Source of the DNA: Pontiella desulfatans
GTDB taxonomy: Bacteria > Verrucomicrobiota > Kiritimatiellia > Kiritimatiellales > Pontiellaceae
Assembly (NCBI GenBank): GCA_029287275.1
Contig: JARFRL010000155.1
Span: forward strand, 1 to 10,853
Direction: 5' to 3'
DNA length: 10,853 nucleotides
Made by a program: the position numbers and the translations under genes. The notes beneath the pieces are model-generated. The model saw only the letters and a program-made list of their open reading frames with translations, was not told where the DNA came from and did no database searches. Positions 6,314 to 10,853 of the stretch are shown in pieces (the stretch's first letter is position 1; every line of letters starts with the position of its first letter).

Positions 6314-7072
6314 TTAAATTCTAACTTCGATCCCTTTTTCGCGCATGTACTCCTTAAGCTCACCCACCGTGAGCTCTCCAAAATGAAACAGCGAAGCGGC
6401 CAATACGGCATCCGCCTTCCCTTTTGTCACCGCATCCACGAAATGGTCTTTTGTTCCGGCTCCGCCGGATGCAATCACGGGCACACCGACCGCCTCCGAG
6501 ATCGCGCGGGTCAGTTCAAGGTCATACCCATCTCTGCACCCATCGCAATCCATGCTGGTCAACAGGATTTCCCCCGCTCCACGCTGTGTCCCTTCGATGG
6601 CCCACTCGATTGCGTCGAGCTCGGTCGGGTTGCGCCCGCCGTGGGTGAACACGCCCCAGGTTCCGTCGCCGTTGCGCCGCGCGTCGATGGCCAGCACGGT
6701 GCATTGCGAGCCGAACGAGTCGGAACACTCGTTGAGAATATCCGGGTTGTTGATCGCGGCGGTGTTGAACGAAACCTTGTCGGCACCGGCGTTGAGCATG
6801 TTGCGGACATCGGCCGCGGTGCGAATGCCTCCGCCCACCGTCAACGGCATGAACACCTGTTCGGCGCAACGGCGCACGATGTCGACCATGGTTTCGCGGC
6901 CGTCGCTCGACGCGGTGATGTCGAGAAAGCAAAGTTCGTCCGCGCCCTGCGCCTCGTAGGCCTTGGCGCACTCCACGGGGTCGCCCGCGTCGCGCAGATC
7001 CACGAAATTGACGCCCTTAACGACGCGCCCGCCGGTCACGTCCAGACACGGTATGATTCGTTTAGCCAGCAT
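6314..7072 (-). CDS. hisF: Imidazole glycerol phosphate synthase, cyclase subunit HisF
   Basis: HisF joins ammonia from HisH to PRFAR, giving imidazole glycerol phosphate and AICAR, and so links histidine with purine synthesis. The 252 residues form a complete (beta/alpha)8 barrel. The catalytic aspartates are present: Asp11 in IIPCLDV and Asp130 in LAIDAR. Phosphate-binding loops VGGGIRT (79-85) and ASGGAGT are also present. It begins 6 bp after larC stops on the same strand, so the two are co-transcribed; the ribosome site is weak. The last 50 or so codons (6314 to about 6480) are near 50 % GC, while most of the 5' part is above 60 %, suggesting a recombinant gene. No hisH or other his operon members are adjacent. 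A second hisF tail lies at 3275-3379. Confidence 0.96.
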   Translation of the reverse strand: MLAKRIIPCLDVTGGRVVKGVNFVDLRDAGDPVECAKAYEAQGADELCFLDITASSDGRETMVDIVRRCAEQVFMPLTVGGGIRTAADVRNMLNAGADKVSFNTAAINNPDILNECSDSFGSQCTVLAIDARRNGDGTWGVFTHGGRNPTELDAIEWAIEGTQRGAGEILLTSMDCDGCRDGYDLELTRAISEAVGVPVIASGGAGTKDHFVDAVTKGKADAVLAASLFHFGELTVGELKEYMREKGIEVRI

Positions 7073-7078
7073 TCTAAT

Positions 7079-8296
7079 TTATCCGTTGTTGAATTTCGAA
7101 AGGGCCGAATCATACACATTCCTCACCGGCACGCCACTCTCCGCCGCGCATTTTCGACAATCCTCAATTTCAGGAGACGCGGTCACGACTTCACCGCCGC
7201 GTTTCCCTATTTTTATTCGAACGTCCCCATAAGGAGTTTCCACAGTCTGGAAACCGCGCTCCAGCACGGTACGTTTTTCGAGACGCTCGCGAATGCCAAA
7301 AGTCGTCGATTCAGAAAAAATGAGATCGATCATTTTTCCCCGGTCCTCTGAGAGGCAAAGAACCGTAAGTAAAATCCCAGCCCGCTGTTTTTTCATCTGC
7401 ACCGGGGTTGTGAAAACATCCAAGGCCCCATCTTCGAGAAGTTTATCAAACAGACAGCCCACCAGCTCCGGCGTGGTATCATCCAGATTGCATTCCAGCA
7501 CCAGCACCTCGTCCGCGGTTTGATCCTCCGCGGATTCATAGAGCGTGGCGCGCAACAGATTCGGACGGCCGTTCAATTGGCGGTGCCCGAAGCTGTAGGC
7601 CGTCTTCACCGCGCGACTCCCCGACGCGGGCGCCTCCGCGGTCCGCCAGCTCGCGACGAGCGCGGCGCCCGTCGGCGTCACCAGCTCGAACGGCTCGTCC
7701 ACGTCCTGAACGGGAAAGCCTTCCAAGATGCGAAGCGTCGCGGGGGCGGGATTCGGATAGGTGCCGTGCGCGCATTCGATCGTTCCATGCCCTTGCGGAA
7801 GATCCCGAATGGAGACCGCGTCGACGCCCAGCTTTTCCAACGCGAGACAACAGCCGACGATGTCGACGATCGAGTCCATCGAGCCGACTTCATGAAAGTG
7901 AATCTTTTCGATGTCCACGCCATGGATCGCGGCTTCGGCCTCGCCGATTTTTTGAAACACCTCCGCGGCGCGTGTTTTGGCGCCGGCGGGCAACGCGCTT
8001 TCCTCGATCAGTTTCTGGATCGTGCTCAGGTGGCGTCCATGATGGTGCCCATGGTCGTGATCGTGGTCGTGATCGTGGTCGTGATGATGGTGGTGATCGT
8101 GGAGAACGACCTTCCCGCGGACGCCGCTCATCCCCTGCTCCACGATTTCGTCCACGACGATCTCGAACGGGTCGACGTTGAGCGACTTCAGCTCCTCGTT
8201 CAACTCCTCGACCGAGACGCCCAGTCCAACCAGCGCGCCGAGAATCATGTCCCCGCTCGCGCCGCCAATGCTTTCAAAGTGTAGGGTCTTTTTCAT
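7079..8296 (-). CDS. larC: Nickel-pincer cofactor biosynthesis protein LarC (nickel insertion)
   Basis: LarC inserts nickel, in a CTP-dependent step, into the pyridinium bisthiocarboxylate nucleotide to make the nickel-pincer cofactor of lactate racemase and related enzymes. I chose the ATG at 8296 because family similarity begins there (FESIGGASGDM at residues 7-17), giving a usual 405 residues, although no good ribosome site is visible. HFHEVGSMDSIVDIVG at 133-148, LECNLDDTTPELVG at 267-280 and TTPVQMKKQRAG at 296-307 are family landmarks. Residues 66-89 are a His/Asp run with 15 histidines, a probable metal store. Both LarC1 and LarC2 parts are fused in one frame. From about residue 266 to the end, GC drops from about 67 % to about 50 %. 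LarA, LarB and LarE genes are not in the window. Confidence 0.93.
   Translation of the reverse strand: MKKTLHFESIGGASGDMILGALVGLGVSVEELNEELKSLNVDPFEIVVDEIVEQGMSGVRGKVVLHDHHHHHDHDHDHDHDHGHHHGRHLSTIQKLIEESALPAGAKTRAAEVFQKIGEAEAAIHGVDIEKIHFHEVGSMDSIVDIVGCCLALEKLGVDAVSIRDLPQGHGTIECAHGTYPNPAPATLRILEGFPVQDVDEPFELVTPTGAALVASWRTAEAPASGSRAVKTAYSFGHRQLNGRPNLLRATLYESAEDQTADEVLVLECNLDDTTPELVGCLFDKLLEDGALDVFTTPVQMKKQRAGILLTVLCLSEDRGKMIDLIFSESTTFGIRERLEKRTVLERGFQTVETPYGDVRIKIGKRGGEVVTASPEIEDCRKCAAESGVPVRNVYDSALSKFNNG
8053..8085 (-). repeat. 12-bp tandem repeat coding the His/Asp run of LarC
   Basis: GGTCGTGATCGT is repeated 2.75 times (plus-strand reading), encoding alternating His and Asp on the minus strand. 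Such in-frame repeats can gain or lose units by slippage, so the length of the metal-binding run may vary between strains. Confidence 0.8.
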
Positions 8297-8339
8297 AGTG
8301 CCGCACAGCATGTCAGGAATCGGATTTCGCGCCAAGCCT

Positions 8340-8407
8340 GTAACCGAGTTCCTCGACCTCGCTTGCGGCCCGTCCTCTGGAAGGCGGGGTCTCGGCCCCC
8401 GCCCTAC
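8340..8407 (+). repeat. REP unit 1 (pair of hairpins, GTAA/CTAC feet)
   Basis: The unit begins with GTAACCGAG and ends CCGCCCTAC. Its first hairpin is imperfect around CCTCGACCTCG; the second has arms GGCGGGG and CCCCGCC around TCTCGGC. The right half, from CGGCCCGTCC on, is almost identical to REP unit 3. It lies in the larC leader, between larC and the RAYT gene. Confidence 0.8.
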
Positions 8408-8420
8408 ACCCAACCTGTCA

Positions 8421-8439
8421 CCGCGATCCGTGATCGTGG
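8421..8439 (-). other. Stem-loop just past the RAYT stop codon
   Basis: CCGCGATC and GATCGTGG pair around a CGT loop (8 pairs, one G-T). It begins 4 bases after the transposase stop on that strand. Without a T-run it is a doubtful terminator; it may be an mRNA end-stabilising hairpin or part of a repeat. Confidence 0.35.
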
Positions 8440-8442
8440 ATA

Positions 8443-8904
8443 TCAGACATAATTAATGTGCCCGCCGTATTCCCAATCGGCCGCATGATCAACCATTCCC
8501 GCTCGGACGGGATTCCTCCGAACATATTCCCACTTCTCCGAATACGATTCCTCGGATCGAATTAAATGATCGAAAAACTCCTTTTGCCACAATGGAGGAT
8601 CAACGCCTAAAATCGGGCAGATTTCCTTCGCGCTCCATTGCTTGAACGAGCCAACCATTCTTGAAAGCGTGGTTCTGCTTTCCGCGTCGGCGCAAAAAAA
8701 GTGAACATGGTCGGGCATGACGACATAGGAGCCAATTGCCCACCCATATAGATCCAGTGATTTCGACCAATGGGCGCGAAGGATTTCGTGAACATGCGGT
8801 GTGGCTAGAAGGTTTTGGCGATGACGCGCGCACGCGGTGATGAAATAGCGAGGGTGATTTTGATAGACGACGTCAAGGCGCTTCAGATGTTTTCGTTCCG
8901 GCAT
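8443..8904 (-). CDS. REP-associated tyrosine transposase (RAYT, IS200-like Y1 family)
   Basis: RAYTs are single-copy Y1 HUH-type nucleases that cut single-stranded DNA at REP hairpins. This one has 153 residues, a normal length. Seen: the histidine pair in VVMPDHVHFF (His66 and His68, metal binding), and YVRRNPVRAGMV at 127-138, where Tyr127 is the expected catalytic tyrosine in the YxxxN arrangement of the group. LWQKEFFDHLIRSEES precedes it, as in relatives. A strong ribosome site, GGAGGTGAG, sits directly before the ATG. The gene is complete and apparently functional. Three REP units lie on its two sides, and no IS ends surround it, as usual for these domesticated transposases. Confidence 0.93.
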   Translation of the reverse strand: MPERKHLKRLDVVYQNHPRYFITACARHRQNLLATPHVHEILRAHWSKSLDLYGWAIGSYVVMPDHVHFFCADAESRTTLSRMVGSFKQWSAKEICPILGVDPPLWQKEFFDHLIRSEESYSEKWEYVRRNPVRAGMVDHAADWEYGGHINYV

Positions 8905-8929
8905 CTCACCTCCAAACGTTAATCATCGT

Positions 8930-8965
8930 GTCCTCCGAAAGGCGGGGTCTTGGCCCCCGCCCTAC
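8930..8965 (+). repeat. REP unit 2 (single hairpin, CTAC foot)
   Basis: A half unit: GTCCTCCGAAA followed by GGCGGGG, a TCTTGGC loop, CCCCGCC and the foot CTAC. It matches the right half of units 1 and 3 with a few changes and lies just upstream of the RAYT start. Confidence 0.8.
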
Positions 8966-8975
8966 ATCCGTGCGT

Positions 8976-9051
8976 GTAGCCGAGGTCCCCGACCTCGTCC
9001 GTTCGCGCGCGGCCCGTCCTCTGGAAGGCGGGGTCTCGGCCCCCTCCCTAC
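8976..9051 (+). repeat. REP unit 3 (pair of hairpins, GTAG and CTAC feet)
   Basis: The left hairpin is perfect: CGAGGTC (8981-8987), loop CCC, GACCTCG (8991-8997), with a GTAG foot at 8976-8979. The right hairpin has GGCGGGG and CCCCTCC arms with one mismatch and a CTAC foot at 9048-9051, which reads GTAG on the other strand. Two inverted GTAG-footed hairpins make a BIME-like pair. It ends 20 bp from the radC stop and could act as an mRNA 3' hairpin for radC. Confidence 0.82.
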
Positions 9052-9071
9052 ATCTGTTCACACGCTCTCGT

Positions 9072-9824
9072 TTATCCGAATTTAACGAGGCCGGTTTCGC
9101 GCAGGCTGAGGAAGTCGGTGGCGTTGTGATGCTTGCGATGGCCGATGACGATGTGATCGAGCACCTTGATACCCATCACCTCGCCCGCCGCGATGAGTTG
9201 TTTGGTTACCTTGACGTCCTCGGACGAGGGCGTTGGGTCGCCGGAGGGATGATTGTGCGCGAGAATGATAGACGCGCAGCGACTCTCGACGGCTTCGGCG
9301 AAAAGTTCCCGCGGATGGACGAGGCTGCTGGTCAGCGTGCCTTCGCTAATCTTCCGGGGTTCACCGATCAAACGGTTCTTCGCGTCGAGCATCAGCGCCC
9401 AGAAAACTTCTTTCCGCAAAAGGCGCGCCCGTTCGCGCAACACCGCGGTGGCCTGCTCCGGCGTGGTGACCATCGGGCTTTCGCCGACGCTTTCGCGGGT
9501 CAGCCGTTGCGCCAGCTCCATCGCGGCTTTGATCATCTGCGCTTTGACGGGGCCGATGCTGTCGACGCGCTGAATATCTTTGACCGAGGCTTTGGCCAAC
9601 GCGGTCAGCGAACCGAAGGTGGAGAGCAGTCGCTGGGAAACCTCGACCACGTTCACGCCCTTGGTTCCCGTTCGTAGAATGAGCGCGAGCAACACCGCGT
9701 CGGAAACATTCTCGGCGCCTACCCGCTCGAACTCCTCGCGCGGTCTGAGCTGGGTGGGCATGTCGCGCACCCGCAAGTTGACGGGGCGCGTTTCATAGTC
9801 GATGGCTCGGGACGCGTGGGACAT
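9072..9824 (-). CDS. radC: RadC family JAB-domain protein
   Basis: RadC proteins carry a helix-hairpin-helix DNA-binding part and a JAB/MPN metalloprotease-like domain; their true role is unsettled despite the DNA repair label. In this 250-residue form the N-terminal segment with LRPREEFERVGAENVSDAVL at 26-45 is the family opening. DIQRVDSIGPVKAQMI at 83-98 is the hairpin element. The JAMM metal motif is complete: AHNHPSGDPTPSSED at 189-203, with His190, His192 and Asp203. The ATG at 9824 lacks a clear ribosome site; Met22 is an alternative start closer to the family norm. It follows dut by 51 bp and is probably in one transcript with it. Confidence 0.94.
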   Translation of the reverse strand: MSHASRAIDYETRPVNLRVRDMPTQLRPREEFERVGAENVSDAVLLALILRTGTKGVNVVEVSQRLLSTFGSLTALAKASVKDIQRVDSIGPVKAQMIKAAMELAQRLTRESVGESPMVTTPEQATAVLRERARLLRKEVFWALMLDAKNRLIGEPRKISEGTLTSSLVHPRELFAEAVESRCASIILAHNHPSGDPTPSSEDVKVTKQLIAAGEVMGIKVLDHIVIGHRKHHNATDFLSLRETGLVKFG

Positions 9825-9875
9825 TGGCCCATCATGCCGAGAAGCGAGCCGATCTCAACTTAATAAGTATGGTTT

Positions 9876-10313
9876 TTACTTTCCCGTGCTACCAAATCCG
9901 CCCGCGCCGCGGGTGGTCTCGGAGAGTTCCTCGACCATTTCGTAATAGATCGGGGAGCAGTCGCAGGCGACGACTTGGAAAAGGCGTTGCCCTTTTTCCG
10001 CGGTGTAGGTTTCGGTTTTGATGTTGTCGCACATGGCCATCAGCTCGCCGCGGTAGCCGGCGTCGATCAGGCCGATGGAGTTCGCGAGGCGCAGCGGTGT
10101 TTTGGAGATGCTCGAGCGCGGCATCAGGTAGTAGGCGCGGCCGTCTTCCGGCTCGCAGGCGATTCCGAGCTTGATCGGCTTGGTCTGGCCGGGCTCGATG
10201 ACGACGTCTTCGAGGACGTACAGGTCGAGGCCCGCGTCGCCCTCGTGAAAGTGCCCGTGGTCGGAATAGACTTCGCGCGCGACGTCGGAGAGCGGCTTGA
10301 TTTTAAGATGCAT
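9876..10313 (-). CDS. dut: dUTP diphosphatase (trimeric dUTPase)
   Basis: The enzyme splits dUTP to dUMP and pyrophosphate, keeping uracil out of DNA and supplying dUMP for dTMP synthesis. At 145 residues it has the usual trimeric length, and all five family motifs can be read: GDAGLDLYV (25-33), PRSSISK (65-71), GLIDAGYRGEL (81-91, with catalytic Asp84), KGQRLFQVV (107-115) and RGAGGFGSTGK (135-145). The frame stays open far upstream, but the ATG at 10313 is chosen because it has AGGACAGGA in front and gives the family N-terminus. It is divergent from purN across 78 bp and upstream of radC. Confidence 0.95.
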   Translation of the reverse strand: MHLKIKPLSDVAREVYSDHGHFHEGDAGLDLYVLEDVVIEPGQTKPIKLGIACEPEDGRAYYLMPRSSISKTPLRLANSIGLIDAGYRGELMAMCDNIKTETYTAEKGQRLFQVVACDCSPIYYEMVEELSETTRGAGGFGSTGK

Positions 10314-10351
10314 GTCCTGTCCTGTTGTTGGTTGATTAAAGAATGGCGGGC

Positions 10352-10380
10352 ATAGTATCTTCTCGAACCTTAAACGACAA
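10352..10380 (-). promoter_or_regulatory. Candidate promoter for dut-radC, overlapping a possible purN -10
   Basis: On the minus strand TTGTCG (10380-10375) and TACTAT (10357-10352) are 17 bp apart, an acceptable sigma-70 layout. On the plus strand the same bases give TAGTAT (10353-10358), a possible purN -10 with TTGATT or TTGGTT upstream at less favourable spacing. The two promoters would overlap back to back. This is pattern-based only. Confidence 0.35.
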
Positions 10381-10391
10381 GGAGTAGGTAC

Positions 10392-10853
10392 ATGTTGAAA
10401 CTGGCGATTTTCGGATCGGGCTCGGGCACGAACTGTCAGGCCATCATCGACGCGGTCGAGGCGGGGACGCTGGACGCGGAGATCAAGTGCGTGCTGTCCG
10501 ACAACGCGGACGCGTACATTCTCGAACGGGCCCGAAAAAGCGCCATTCCCGCGCTTCATTTCGACTGTGCGCCCTTCAAAACAAAGCTCGACGGCGAGGC
10601 CGAGCAAAACGTGCTGCGGATTCTGGAAGAACACGACGTGAACTTCATCGCGCTCGCGGGCTTCATGCGGATCGTGAAAGACGGGCTGCTGAACGCTTAC
10701 GCCGGCCGCATGATCAACATCCACCCCTCCCTGCTACCCAGCTTTCCGGGGCTCGATGGCGGCAAACAGGCCTTCGACTACGGCGTTAAATTCACCGGGT
10801 GCACCGTCCACTTCGTCGACGCCGGCGTCGACACCGGCGCGATCATCACGCAG
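10392..10853 (+). CDS. purN: Phosphoribosylglycinamide formyltransferase PurN (N-terminal 154 residues, cut by window edge)
   Basis: PurN transfers a formyl group from 10-formyltetrahydrofolate to GAR in purine biosynthesis. Seen: FGSGSGTN at 7-14, the phosphate loop; AGFMRIV at 89-95; INIHPSLLPSFPG at 108-120 with catalytic Asn109 and His111; and GCTVHFVDAGVDTGAII from 136, with Asp147. These correspond to Asn106, His108 and Asp144 of the E. coli enzyme. AAGGAG at 10379-10384 supports the ATG at 10392. The C-terminal 40 or so residues are beyond the window. It is divergent from dut. Confidence 0.96.
   Translation, partial: MLKLAIFGSGSGTNCQAIIDAVEAGTLDAEIKCVLSDNADAYILERARKSAIPALHFDCAPFKTKLDGEAEQNVLRILEEHDVNFIALAGFMRIVKDGLLNAYAGRMINIHPSLLPSFPGLDGGKQAFDYGVKFTGCTVHFVDAGVDTGAIITQ

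Larger units (their letters stand above)
3376..6550. other. Putative horizontally acquired tract (hisI fragment, gene tail, three-gene cassette, hisF 3' end)
   Basis: The DNA from the hisI fragment to about the middle of the last third of hisF is clearly lower in GC than its flanks: about 42-52 % against 60-68 %, counted by eye in 60-base blocks. Codon choice in the three plus-strand genes is also unlike that of the TPR gene, radC or dut. The left edge is the hisI/hisF junction near 3376. The right edge is gradual, with GC rising between about 6480 and 6600 inside hisF, as expected if recombination took place in homologous sequence. No integrase, transposase, tRNA or terminal inverted repeat is visible at either edge, so it is not an ordinary mobile element. 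Confidence 0.6.

Noticed and set aside
3275..6420. Integrative element using the hisF 3' end as attachment site
   Set aside because: The two hisF tails differ at roughly a third of residues and share no clear identical core, and no integrase gene lies between them; recombination between related genomes fits better.
6383..7351. Long plus-strand open frame (322 codons) opposite hisF and larC
   Set aside because: Antisense shadow of two well-supported genes; composition rich in His, Arg and Gly as expected of a GC-rich reverse frame.
7520..8284. Plus-strand open frame (254 codons) opposite larC with a Val/Met-rich run that could pass for a membrane segment
   Set aside because: The hydrophobic run is the reverse reading of the His/Asp repeat of LarC.
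8297..8413. LarC N-terminal extension from 8413
   Set aside because: The added residues are translated from REP unit 1, and family similarity begins at the ATG at 8296.
8340..9051. CRISPR array
   Set aside because: The repeats are few, unequal in length, contain internal hairpins and flank a RAYT gene, with no regular spacers; they are REP units.
8928..9677. Plus-strand open frame opposite radC
   Set aside because: Begins inside REP repeats and is antisense to a complete RadC.
10314..10724. Upstream extension of dut to 10724
   Set aside because: It would be antisense to purN; the ATG at 10313 has a ribosome site and gives a normal-length dUTPase.

Overview
The window comes from a high-GC bacterial chromosome (about 60-68 % GC by eye in the native parts). 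Scattered his genes, a secreted TPR protein with a calcium-type loop, and GTAG-footed REP repeats beside a RAYT transposase would fit the Verrucomicrobiota/Kiritimatiellota/Lentisphaerota (PVC) group. That placement is an impression from style, not from a marker gene.

Layout, left to right. The start of a phosphomannomutase gene (-, cut by the window edge) follows hisI (-), and the two look co-transcribed. Divergent from them is a large gene for an exported TPR protein of unknown role (+, 926-3268). Six bases past its stop begins a row of gene scraps, all on the minus strand: the last 34-35 codons of a hisF, joined out of frame to the first 27 codons of a second hisI, then the 3' tail of an unidentified gene. 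Next come three low-GC plus-strand genes of foreign style: an AraC-family activator (3730-4743), an NmrA-like NAD(P)-binding oxidoreductase (4849-5721) and a DUF1772 membrane protein (5803-6297). Then intact hisF and larC (-, larC upstream of hisF, 6 bp apart). After these come a RAYT transposase with three REP units around it, radC and dut (-, a likely operon), and the start of purN (+, divergent from dut, cut by the window edge).

The most interesting part is 3275-7500. The hisI scrap encodes exactly the same 27 residues as the intact hisI but differs by 17 synonymous changes in 81 bases, so it diverged as a working gene in another lineage. The hisF scrap looks native, while the 3' end of the intact hisF is lower in GC. 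The simplest reading is that DNA from a relative carrying hisI, the three-gene cassette and hisF entered by homologous recombination in hisF at one end. At the other end it joined by a short microhomology between donor hisI and host hisF, which pushed the host hisF tail to the far side. The last third of larC, matching its C-terminal domain, is also low in GC and may be a second patch from the same donor. Upstream of the oxidoreductase gene, two 11-bp direct repeats lie 21 bp apart, the geometry of AraC-type operators, suggesting that the imported regulator drives its neighbours.

The remaining genes are housekeeping: histidine synthesis (hisI, hisF), purine synthesis (purN), dUTP removal (dut), sugar-phosphate metabolism (phosphomannomutase) and nickel-pincer cofactor synthesis (larC).
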